Source of the DNA: Paenibacillus sp. HW567
Lineage (GTDB): Bacteria > Bacillota > Bacilli > Paenibacillales > Paenibacillaceae
DNA: 64,000 nt
Assembly: GCF_000374185.1 (NCBI RefSeq)
Contig: NZ_KB910518.1
Location: forward strand, 346,667-410,666
Reading direction: 5' to 3'
The notes beneath the pieces are model-generated. The model ran no database searches, was not told the DNA's origin, and saw only the letters and a program-made list of their open reading frames with translations. A program made the translations under genes and the position numbers. Below are positions 37,067 through 45,123 of this stretch, one piece after another (positions within the stretch are counted from its first letter, which is position 1; every line of letters starts with the position of its first letter).

Positions 37067-37486
37067 TTACAGAGTTATTTTCTCCATCTTAAGATGACCC
37101 AGCGTTACAATAGCTTCTTTAAAATGGATTTCATACACCTCGAACATGTGCCCTGCCTCTTTAAGTGTATATTCAAAGCTTGGATTGTTTTTGGTAAACC
37201 CGTCTTTTAGATCATATACGGTGTGTTCGCTTTTTTGCACGGTGGCATCCGTAACTCTTACCAGCCTGCTCGATTCATCAGGAATTGTAGTGAATGCAAC
37301 TGAGGAATTGGCTGCGAATTCTGCTGTTTTTGCGGATTGCTTAAAAGTAGAAATATACACGATGCCTTTGTCTTGATCATAGAAGTGGCTCATGACTCTG
37401 ACGTTGGGTTTGTTATCCTTGGAGGTTGCCAAAGCCAGGTGCCCACTGACCTCCATAATTTCTTTGAAGCCTTGTAAAAATTCCAT
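37067..37486 (-). CDS. Pyridoxamine 5'-phosphate oxidase-like flavin-binding protein
   Basis: 139 residues from the second ATG (MEFLQ); AAGGGAGA is too close to the first ATG at 37492. The split-barrel FMN-binding motifs are visible (GHLALATSKDNKPNVRVM, GIVYISTF, NSSVAFTTIP). Small members of this superfamily bind FMN or F420 and reduce or store reactive compounds; the substrate is unknown. The gene is divergent from the WYL regulator gene with a shared 122-base promoter region, so that regulator is its likely controller. Confidence 0.82.
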   Translation of the reverse strand: MEFLQGFKEIMEVSGHLALATSKDNKPNVRVMSHFYDQDKGIVYISTFKQSAKTAEFAANSSVAFTTIPDESSRLVRVTDATVQKSEHTVYDLKDGFTKNNPSFEYTLKEAGHMFEVYEIHFKEAIVTLGHLKMEKITL

Positions 37487-37608
37487 GTTCATTCTCCCTT
37501 GTGTCTATATATTGAACCGTGGGTTAGCGGTTGATTTGATACTAACACATATAATTATGACAACTATATGTCATCATTTCTGTGATAAAATTAAAACAGG
37601 TGATGGCA

Positions 37609-38532
37609 ATGAAAATAGACAGATTGATCTCCATTATTATGGTTCTGCTGGAACGCGAAAAAATCAGTGCTTCCCAATTGGCGGAAATGTTCGAGGTAAC
37701 GCGCCGGACCATCTTCAGAGATATCGAAGCGATCAATCAGGCGGGCATTCCGATTATTACCTATCCCGGCGTGCATGGAGGTATTGGCATTATGGGCGAA
37801 TACAAGATTGAGAAAAGGCTGTTTACCGTTTCCGATATTACGGCTTTACTAACAGGTCTGGGAAGCATGCACGCCACGATGTCCAGTGAGGAGATCATGA
37901 ATGCGATGGCTAAGGTGAAGGGGCTAATTCCAGAGGAGCAGATCAGAGAAATTGAGTTAAAATCAAATCAGATTGTCGTCGATCCTATGCCCTGGCTTGG
38001 GAACAAGAATCTGAAGCTTAATCTGAAGGATATCAGGACGGCGCTGCATGAGCGGAGATTGTTGTCTTTTCAATACAGCGATCAGGAGGGGAACAAGACC
38101 CGGAGAAAGGTTGAACCCTACCGCTTGGTGCTGAAGGACTCGAATTGGTATTTGCAGGGCTATTGCTCCTCAAGGGAGGACTTTCGTATTTTTCGGCTAT
38201 CCCGCGTAACGGACCTTGAGCTTCTTGAGGAGATCTATACGCCCCGGGAATTTGACTCCAGTCCATTAACCCCCCCGGACCACAACAAGATTACGATTAC
38301 ACTTCGAATTGATTCATCTCTGCTGGATTTGATGCTTGAATTATGCGGAGAAGAGAACGTGGAGCCATGCGGAAATAACAAATTCACGGTTAAATTTCCA
38401 TTCACGGACAATGATTTCGGATATCAGATGCTGCTGCGGCTGGGGGATAAATGTGAATGCCTGGAGCCTCCGCATGTCCGGGCTGAGCTGATTCAGAGAA
38501 TTAAAGCTGTATTGGGGGTCTATGAGAAATAG
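37609..38532 (+). CDS. HTH-WYL transcriptional regulator (YafY-like)
   Basis: 307 residues from ATG 37609, five bases after AGGTGAT; upstream in-frame GTG 37582 lacks a site. An HTH_11-type winged helix lies at the N-terminus (ISASQLAEMFEVTRRTIFRDIEAI). The WYL domain is central (RKVEPYRLVLKDSNWYLQGYC, FRIFRLSRVTDL), and a WCX-type domain ends the protein. WYL domains sense nucleotides or other small ligands. It faces the PNPOx-like gene and precedes the secreted protein gene by eight bases. Confidence 0.9.
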   Translation: MKIDRLISIIMVLLEREKISASQLAEMFEVTRRTIFRDIEAINQAGIPIITYPGVHGGIGIMGEYKIEKRLFTVSDITALLTGLGSMHATMSSEEIMNAMAKVKGLIPEEQIREIELKSNQIVVDPMPWLGNKNLKLNLKDIRTALHERRLLSFQYSDQEGNKTRRKVEPYRLVLKDSNWYLQGYCSSREDFRIFRLSRVTDLELLEEIYTPREFDSSPLTPPDHNKITITLRIDSSLLDLMLELCGEENVEPCGNNKFTVKFPFTDNDFGYQMLLRLGDKCECLEPPHVRAELIQRIKAVLGVYEK

Positions 38533-38540
38533 AAACGGGG

Positions 38541-39671
38541 ATGAAGATGAAATTTCGAAAAAGTATACTCTATCTTTTGTTAAATGCGGTAGTTTTGTTC
38601 TCTCTTTACTGTGTAAGCGCGTATGCGGCGCCTTCAACTGCAGGCTCCCCCGCCTCGGCGTATGGAGGCAAGTGGGTGGATAAGGCATTGGTGGAGGACG
38701 AGGACAGTGACGGTACGCTCAATCTTACGGTTAATCAGCAGACAGGCAAGGCCAAGCTTGCGTATGATGTCTGGGATGGAGGAGAAACCTACACCTTTCA
38801 ATCGGCAACCCTCCTAACTATTGATGGACAACAACCCGTCAAGTTCACCTACAAATACAAGGTGTATAACGGGGACGGAGAAGAAAGATCTGCAAGCGGA
38901 GAGGGGAGCATCCAATTCAAGCCAGGCCTGATTGTGCTGCAGATGGGACAGCTTCCATCGGAGGTAGACCCGATCTTTACGAAGCCGCGGAGCTTTATCC
39001 GTGATCCTTATGGTAATCGGGCTCCGAAACCTGGAGCTGACTTCGATATCGTAGCTAAATACTGCAATTGCAAGCCATCCAAGCTGGTGAAATTCGATTA
39101 CCCGGCTGGAGACAATGAGAGCAACAAGGAATGGATTCGTTATGTCAGTGTGTATGTAAGAGATATCTTTATAACCGAATACAAGGTCAACCTTCACACC
39201 AATACGGCTATTAATCTGAAGGATTCATGGTCGGAAGCCTATCAAACCCATAACCAAATCCAGACTTCAAAAATTACAGCGACCTCTACCCTGCCTAAAT
39301 CAAAAACATCATCCTACAGCCCCAATCAAGTGATGGACGGTGATTCAACCACATGCTGGTGCGAAGGGGTTAAGGGCAGCGGAATCGGGCAAAGCTTCAC
39401 AATCCAGTTCACCAAAACCATCGAAATTGAGGGTCTCAAGATTTTACCCGGCTATGGCAAAAGCGTCTCCGCTTATCTGGAAAACAACAGTGTGCGCAAA
39501 GCGAGAATAACCTTCTCCGATGGATCATCCACTATTGTTGATTTTACGAAGGGTTATTATTTTGAGCTGCCGGAAATCAAAAGGACGAACAGCATTAAGT
39601 TCACTATCCTGGAGGTTAATCCAGGCTCCAAGTATGACGATACTTGTGTAACGGAGCTGGCTGTTTTCTGA
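38541..39671 (+). CDS. Secreted protein with C-terminal NADase-type glycan-binding domain
   Basis: 376 residues. Signal peptide about 1-29 (ends AYA). The first two thirds look like beta-rich domains not assigned to a family, including a CNCKPS stretch. The last 130 residues show a discoidin-like fold: ITATSTLPKS, YSPNQVMDGDSTTCWCEG, IEGLKILPGYGKS, NNSVRKARITFSDG and TCVTELAVF, which is the pattern of the NADase-type glycan-binding domain found on Firmicute secreted proteins. No catalytic NADase domain is recognisable, so it may act as an adhesin or wall-binding protein. It follows the WYL regulator by eight bases and may be cotranscribed. Confidence 0.72.
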   Translation: MKMKFRKSILYLLLNAVVLFSLYCVSAYAAPSTAGSPASAYGGKWVDKALVEDEDSDGTLNLTVNQQTGKAKLAYDVWDGGETYTFQSATLLTIDGQQPVKFTYKYKVYNGDGEERSASGEGSIQFKPGLIVLQMGQLPSEVDPIFTKPRSFIRDPYGNRAPKPGADFDIVAKYCNCKPSKLVKFDYPAGDNESNKEWIRYVSVYVRDIFITEYKVNLHTNTAINLKDSWSEAYQTHNQIQTSKITATSTLPKSKTSSYSPNQVMDGDSTTCWCEGVKGSGIGQSFTIQFTKTIEIEGLKILPGYGKSVSAYLENNSVRKARITFSDGSSTIVDFTKGYYFELPEIKRTNSIKFTILEVNPGSKYDDTCVTELAVF

Positions 39672-39687
39672 GGAAGTGCCTGGCTCC

Positions 39688-41094
39688 CTAGCCCTCCTGC
39701 TGAACCCGGTAACGCGGCAGCTCCACAATGACAGTGGTTCCTTTGCTGAACTCGCTTTCGATGCGGAGGTGTCCGCCGTGCAGTTCAATAATCTCCTTGC
39801 AGATGGCAAGGCCCAGGCCGCTGCCGGACTGGCGGGACTTGCCCTTGAAGAATTTGGTGCCGAGCTTCGCCAGGTCGTCCTCCTCTATGCCTTCACCGTT
39901 ATCCGCTACTGTAATGATAATTAGTGTTTCATTGGAGACTGCCGAAAGTGAGATTGCTCCCTGTGCCGGGGTGAACTTGAAGGCGTTGTCCAGCAGATTA
40001 ACAAAAACCTGCTTCAGGCGGTTGAAATCCCCGTCTACAGGCAGCGGCTCATCCGGGATATCGGCGTACAATCGGATCTGCTTGGTTGATCCGCGGTACC
40101 GGAATTGCAGCAGCAAATCCTCAAGCAGTCCCCGCAGATCATAAGGCTGAAGCACAAGCTTCAGCTCTCCGGCCTGAAATTTGGAGAAATCCAGCAGGTC
40201 CTCAACCAGTCCGATCAGGCGGTCGGTTTCGCCGGTTACGACCTCAAGCCCCTGCAGAGTCTCCTCCGTATCCGACAAATCACCCACAAGCAGCGTTTCG
40301 CCCCAGCCTTTGATGGAGGTGAGGGGGGTGCGCAGCTCGTGCGTGACGGAGGAGATGAAGTCGTATTTGATTTTTTCGCTTTTGACCATTTCCTCTGCCA
40401 TGTAATTCAGGGTGTCGGCCAAGGTGCCGATCTCATCGTCATGCTGCTTCGCCGCTCTAACGGCAAAATTGCCGGTAGCCATTTCCTCGGCGACAGAGGT
40501 TAATTGCCGAATCGGACCTACAATCCGCTTGGCGATAAATACACTCAGCAGGAAACCGAACGTTATGACCAGCAGCCCCACCCAGGAAGCATTCAGGATA
40601 ATCTTTAAGATCACACTGTACAGTGGCTCGGCAGAGACTGAATAGCGCAGCACGCCGATATTCGTGCCGGATTCTTTCAAGGCGATGGATACGGCCAGAA
40701 TCCGTTCGCCGTTAAACGGGGTAAGCCCCTGATAGCTGCCCTTGCCGTTAGCGAGGGCAGCCCTCACATCGGGGGTATTCACACGCTCGGAGCTTGCGAA
40801 GCCGAAGGAGTTGATGATGACATTGCCTTCTACGTTCAGCACTTCAACCTTGCTGCTCTCTTCAGGCGAGAGGTTCTCGAGAATATATCTGGCCCGTTCG
40901 TTGATAGAGTAACCTTCCAGATATTTATTGAAAAAGGTAGCAGAGGTTGTGGCCCGTGTATTCAGCGTCTCCATGGCGCTGCCCAGATAATAATAGTGGA
41001 CAGCCGCAATAAATACCCCCTCCAGCACCAGGACAATCAGAAGGAGAACAAGGGTGATATAGATGATAAGCCGAGACCTGATTCCCTTCAGCAA
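39688..41094 (-). CDS. Sensor histidine kinase (HAMP, HisKA, HATPase)
   Basis: About 468 residues if started at TTG 41094, seven bases after GGAGGG; ATG 41109 is possible and the open frame extends further into the response-regulator gene. Two membrane helices flank an extracytoplasmic sensor of about 130 residues, then HAMP, a dimerisation domain with the phospho-acceptor in SSVTHELRTPLTSIKG, and an ATPase with NLLDNAFKFTP (N box), DNGEGI and GSGLGLAICK. It overlaps the response-regulator gene by seven bases. It reads an extracellular signal, perhaps through the lipoprotein at the head of the operon. Confidence 0.92.
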   Translation of the reverse strand: MLKGIRSRLIIYITLVLLLIVLVLEGVFIAAVHYYYLGSAMETLNTRATTSATFFNKYLEGYSINERARYILENLSPEESSKVEVLNVEGNVIINSFGFASSERVNTPDVRAALANGKGSYQGLTPFNGERILAVSIALKESGTNIGVLRYSVSAEPLYSVILKIILNASWVGLLVITFGFLLSVFIAKRIVGPIRQLTSVAEEMATGNFAVRAAKQHDDEIGTLADTLNYMAEEMVKSEKIKYDFISSVTHELRTPLTSIKGWGETLLVGDLSDTEETLQGLEVVTGETDRLIGLVEDLLDFSKFQAGELKLVLQPYDLRGLLEDLLLQFRYRGSTKQIRLYADIPDEPLPVDGDFNRLKQVFVNLLDNAFKFTPAQGAISLSAVSNETLIIITVADNGEGIEEDDLAKLGTKFFKGKSRQSGSGLGLAICKEIIELHGGHLRIESEFSKGTTVIVELPRYRVQQEG

Positions 41095-41783
41095 TGTTGG
41101 ACCCTCCATAGGTAGCCAAATCCCCACACCGTTTCGAGGTACTGGGGCCCGGAAGGACCCTGCCCGATCTTTTGCCGGATTCGGCTGATATTGACGTCTA
41201 CAATCTTTAGCTCGCCCATGAAATATTGCCCCCATACGGAGGTCAGAATATCATCGCGGTTCATCGCCTTGTTAGGCTGCTCCATCAGCAGCTTCACAAT
41301 GGCGAACTCGGTCGGTGTCAGGGGGATATCGAGCTTATCCTTCAGCAATTTGCGTTCATCCAGCATCAGTGTGAAGGGAGACAGCTCAATGTGGTTCCCG
41401 GCCAGCGGCGCTTCCCCCGGATACATCCGCCGGTACAAGGAGCGAACCCGCGCTACCAGCTCCACCGGACTAAACGGCTTAATGACATAGTCGTCAGCGC
41501 CGGATTCCAGTCCCATGACCTTGTCTATCTCCTGGCTTTTGGCAGTCAGCATAATAATGCCGAGACGGGGGAATTGTCTGCGCAGCCGTCCGCATACTTC
41601 AAAGCCGCTGATTCCCGGAAGCATCAGATCCAGAATGGCGATGTCAAAATCCTTGTGATCCCCGGCAACAGCCAGCGCTTCTTCCCCTGTGACGGCTTCG
41701 ATAACCTCGAAGCCCGCACGCTTGAGATTCACCCGCAGAAGATCGCGTATCGGCTTCTCGTCTTCCAGTACCAGCACCTTCAT
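41088..41783 (-). CDS. OmpR/PhoB-type response regulator
   Basis: 231 residues. Receiver domain with acidic pocket ED at the start (VLEDEKPI), phospho-acceptor Asp in DIAILDLMLPG, and the conserved Thr/Lys (LTAKSQ, YVIKPFSP). The C-terminal winged helix (LTPTEFAIVKLLMEQPNKAMNR) binds DNA. It is encoded 14 bases after the FG-GAP-like lipoprotein and overlaps the kinase gene, forming one leftward operon. Confidence 0.93.
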   Translation of the reverse strand: MKVLVLEDEKPIRDLLRVNLKRAGFEVIEAVTGEEALAVAGDHKDFDIAILDLMLPGISGFEVCGRLRRQFPRLGIIMLTAKSQEIDKVMGLESGADDYVIKPFSPVELVARVRSLYRRMYPGEAPLAGNHIELSPFTLMLDERKLLKDKLDIPLTPTEFAIVKLLMEQPNKAMNRDDILTSVWGQYFMGELKIVDVNISRIRQKIGQGPSGPQYLETVWGFGYLWRVQHC

Positions 41784-41797
41784 AGTTCCCCTCCTAA

Positions 41798-43267
41798 TTA
41801 AAGCTGAGGCTTCTGCGGTGTGCCGGCCAGCCGCTGCACTTCATCCAATGTCAGCTTAAGCTGTTCATATTCCTGTAGGGAGGGTCCGGTCAGCTTGCTG
41901 CCTGCTGTAGCGGATGGCAGAACAGCAACGAGCACCGTAGGCTCCGTGTCATCATCCGTATTCTGTAATTCATAGAGCTGCGTATAAGAAGCTTTCTCCG
42001 CCAGCAGCTTGGCTTCGGCCGTCTGCCACTCCTTCTTGGTGAGCAGCCGCAGCTCCAGCAGCGGAGCTGTCAGAGAGGAATCGGCGCTCTTGTAGCCGAA
42101 CTGTAGGCTCTTCCACGGAGCAGGGGTTTCCCCTGGAGTTTTCAGTATATATTTTCCTGTCCAGTTCTGAGGAATATGGAAATTGAAGCCCCATCGGTCA
42201 AACTGCTCTTGCACAAATTTCAGCCCCGATTGCCCGTCCCATTGATAATATTTAGTGATAAAAGGGGTAGCCAGCGGAGCGAAGCTTTCTGTACCCGCAG
42301 GAGGAACTGGAAACCCGATTTCGATAATTCCGTCTCCGTTAACATCCTCGCTGTACAGCGGATAGTCCTTCATCGCGATGCTGCGTTCACCCAGCATGCC
42401 GCCGGAATCCGGGGCGAGCTGCTTAAGCACAAGATCTTTGCTGTCCGCCAGAGCGGTATGCTGATAATCATCTGTTGCAAGTATATCAGTAAACCTGCCA
42501 TTTTCCCAAGTCAGCAGAGAGGTGTAGGAGGAATGCGCGCCAATGGCCGAATCAATGATCAGAGCGTTTTTGGCGGGAGCAGCTTTAGCGAATAAGGCCT
42601 GAATCACAACACCGCTTAGGGTCTGGTCTGCCAAGGTGTGAATTTGGCCGCCATGAAGGCGCAGCAATTGGAGATGGGATAGCTGCTGGGAATCCGCGTT
42701 GACATTGGCCTGAATCAAGGCAATCTCCGTCTCCCCTTCATTCGTCAAATCCCCCACCGCCAGATGATCATAAGGCTTCTTGAGAATTTCGGACCACTTG
42801 CCGCCGCTCAGGCTGTAGACGGCCAGCTCCCTGCTGAGATCCTTGCCGCCGCTGAAGCCAAGCAGCACATCTGCCGCGCCATCTCCAGTAACATCTGCAA
42901 ACTTCACGTAGTCCAGCTCGCTGCCGACTCCCGTGAAGCTGGTCAGCTTTTTCCATTCTCCGCCGGATTTTGACAGTACGAGTGTGTTGATTTCAAAGTC
43001 GGTTTTGTCTGTTTTGTAGAAGGCCAGTATTTCATCCTGACCATCCTTGTCCAGGTCCTGAAGCTGGATGGCGCTGCTCGATTCAGAGTGGACGGGCACG
43101 GTCAGATGGGCATTGGATGGAAGAAAAGACTGTACGATGCCTGCAATCGTTCCATCGGAGTTGCTCTGCGACGGAGCCGTGAGCAAATCGCTGGGAGTTT
43201 TCATCGTGCCGCAGCCTGTCGCAAGCAGGGTTAGTACAATAATGGCGCTAATAGCTGATTTATTCAT
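41798..43267 (-). CDS. Lipoprotein with FG-GAP/VCBS-like calcium loops
   Basis: 489 residues. Lipobox LATGC. The mature protein has repeated DxDxDG-like loops (DLDKDGQDE, DVTGDGAAD, DLTNEGETE, DVNGDGIIE) spaced about 50-150 residues apart, the sign of a beta-propeller of the FG-GAP/VCBS type that may bind calcium. Function unknown. As first gene of an operon with a response regulator and a kinase, it may be an extracytoplasmic partner of the kinase. That link rests on gene order only. Confidence 0.75.
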   Translation of the reverse strand: MNKSAISAIIVLTLLATGCGTMKTPSDLLTAPSQSNSDGTIAGIVQSFLPSNAHLTVPVHSESSSAIQLQDLDKDGQDEILAFYKTDKTDFEINTLVLSKSGGEWKKLTSFTGVGSELDYVKFADVTGDGAADVLLGFSGGKDLSRELAVYSLSGGKWSEILKKPYDHLAVGDLTNEGETEIALIQANVNADSQQLSHLQLLRLHGGQIHTLADQTLSGVVIQALFAKAAPAKNALIIDSAIGAHSSYTSLLTWENGRFTDILATDDYQHTALADSKDLVLKQLAPDSGGMLGERSIAMKDYPLYSEDVNGDGIIEIGFPVPPAGTESFAPLATPFITKYYQWDGQSGLKFVQEQFDRWGFNFHIPQNWTGKYILKTPGETPAPWKSLQFGYKSADSSLTAPLLELRLLTKKEWQTAEAKLLAEKASYTQLYELQNTDDDTEPTVLVAVLPSATAGSKLTGPSLQEYEQLKLTLDEVQRLAGTPQKPQL

Positions 43268-43461
43268 AAAGTGTGATCTCCTTTGTTATGTCTGTCGCTA
43301 GTATATCCCAACCCTTCGGCAAAGTAGTTTCAAAATGGTAAAGGTCATTGAACAAAAGTTTATTTTTCCTGAAAATGTAATTTTGGTTGTAAAAGGTTAA
43401 GTCTATTTCTCTTATATAGTAGAAGCCTAAAGCTTCAATTCATAGAAGAGGATGAGGGGAT

Positions 43462-44139
43462 ATGTATTACGGTATTGACAGCGACACTGCAACATTTCCT
43501 ACAGGTGCAAAGAGCAAGGATTTCTACGCGGGGCGCCGCGGTACGGGGACTACGGCTAATTCAGATTATTGGAATACCGCCGGAGCCAATCTTGCGAAGA
43601 AGAGATATATGTATTGGGGGCTGAAAGGTCCGGTATCCGACCCGAACTTCACGGCAGGCCGTTATACAGGAGATCAGGGCTATGCATGGGGGCAAAAGCA
43701 GGGTTCGGCGGCTCGTACAGAGCGGGCCAATTCTCCGGCGAATATGAACACTATTTTTGGGGATATTGAATCGGGTTTTGGCGGCTGGTTCGGGGCGAAT
43801 GATACCGTTAACGGAAATTTGGAAAAAGGGGCAGACGTTAACTACCGCGTGTTCCAGGGCTTCTGTGACAGTGTATCGAGCAGTGTGTATAAATCCGGGG
43901 TGTATACTTCAGCGGGCGACTGGAGTGCAATCATGGGAAGTAAATCACCAAGCTATTCTTCGGTGTTGTGGGGCGCCAATTGGCCGGGCCTCACCTTCAA
44001 CTCACCGCCTGCTGATTTCAGCAAATGTAAGGCGATTAATGGCATCACTCCAACCATGTGGCAATATTATGGGGTAACCGGAACACATGATGCCACCAAG
44101 ACAGGCGATGCCAACGTTGCAACCTCTTTGCCCAGCTAA
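43462..44139 (+). CDS. Glycoside-hydrolase-like protein (possible DUF1906/GH25-like barrel)
   Basis: 225 residues beginning MYYGIDSDTATFP after GAGGGG. No signal peptide is seen. The opening YGIDSD strand, the acidic FGDIESGFGGW strand, VYTSAGDW and the closing ITPTMWQYYG are spaced like the strands of DUF1906 (Rv2525c-like) and GH25 barrels, which act on peptidoglycan or related glycans. The match is by eye and modest. It stands alone: divergent from the lipoprotein operon, with its own terminator. Export without a signal would need an unusual route, so a cytoplasmic role is possible. Confidence 0.5.
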   Translation: MYYGIDSDTATFPTGAKSKDFYAGRRGTGTTANSDYWNTAGANLAKKRYMYWGLKGPVSDPNFTAGRYTGDQGYAWGQKQGSAARTERANSPANMNTIFGDIESGFGGWFGANDTVNGNLEKGADVNYRVFQGFCDSVSSSVYKSGVYTSAGDWSAIMGSKSPSYSSVLWGANWPGLTFNSPPADFSKCKAINGITPTMWQYYGVTGTHDATKTGDANVATSLPS

Positions 44140-44155
44140 GAAGTAGAAGGTGAGA

Positions 44156-44197
44156 GCGGACCGCAGGAGTATCTTCATTCCTGTGGTCCGTTTTTTG
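44156..44197 (+). terminator. Intrinsic terminator after the GH-like gene
   Basis: CGGACCGCAGGA pairs with TCCTGTGGTCCG (one G-T pair) around a ten-base loop and runs into TTTTTT. Confidence 0.9.
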
Positions 44198-44216
44198 CTG
44201 TCCAGTATATTTTTCC

Positions 44217-44927
44217 TCAATCCGGCACACTGATCGACAAGGTTTTATTATCATACTTAACGTTCATAACCCCTTCCGATATAGACCATGTAATCCCTGA
44301 ATATTCACCGCTTGCGTTATCTACAAATGATTTCCAGCTCTGTCCTCCGTCCTTGGTGATGTACAGTAAGGTATGATCTGCAGCATCTGGGCGGGTTAGC
44401 AGAATTCCCAGGTTCTCCGAGAGAAAGAGGGGAGGGCCAACCCGGATTTGAGCCGTTGACAAAAGATCAGGGACGATGAGGGGGACTTCGCTCCAGGAAA
44501 CTCCGCCATCGTTGGTTTTGAAGAGACCTATCTTACCTTGCCATGGGGCGTTTGCGGTAATCCAGCCCTCTGTCCCGCTTGTAAAAACAAAACCTGATTT
44601 CACCCCTCCGGGAAGAGTGCTGCCTGACTGGCTGCTGTCTGAGATCTTCTTCCAATCCCGGCCTGCATTCTTAGTCTGATACAGCTCCATATCTTCACGG
44701 GCCATGCCTTGAAAATGATAAACGGCCTTCCAGCCAAGCGTTTTATTCAGGAAAAAGGTTTCTTCCGTGCTGTCGCCTGCGGCATTGTGCTTAGGGCTTG
44801 CTTCAATCAAGCTTGTACTGGTTTTTGCAGTAACCTCTGGGGAAGCGGAACCGTGGGCGGAGTTGGATTCGGAGCAGCCGGATAAGATTATTGCGGCAAC
44901 GAGACCTGTCACGGCCAGATTTTTCAT
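44217..44927 (-). CDS. Lipoprotein with BNR-type repeats
   Basis: 236 residues from the second ATG (MKN), seven bases after AAAGGGAGA. Lipobox ILSGC. Three Asp-box-like repeats are visible: TKNAGRDW, TNDGGVSW and TKDGGQSW, as in sialidase-like or YCF48-like propellers. The protein is short for a full propeller. No catalytic residues are recognisable; it is probably a surface binding protein. It is divergent from kimA. Confidence 0.75.
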   Translation of the reverse strand: MKNLAVTGLVAAIILSGCSESNSAHGSASPEVTAKTSTSLIEASPKHNAAGDSTEETFFLNKTLGWKAVYHFQGMAREDMELYQTKNAGRDWKKISDSSQSGSTLPGGVKSGFVFTSGTEGWITANAPWQGKIGLFKTNDGGVSWSEVPLIVPDLLSTAQIRVGPPLFLSENLGILLTRPDAADHTLLYITKDGGQSWKSFVDNASGEYSGITWSISEGVMNVKYDNKTLSISVPD

Positions 44928-45123
44928 TGTCATTCTCCCTTTATGTGGAGTGAGCAGCCTTTCCTGATTTTATCATAATAATGTAACTAATTGATATATT
45001 TAGGAGTGGTTATGATTTGAAAATAATAGCAACCACGCTTGTTTCAAAAGCGTATAATAAAGAACTGAGATTATTATTTACTTCCAAGGGTAATATAACA
45101 TTAAAAAGTGATGGGTGAGGCTA

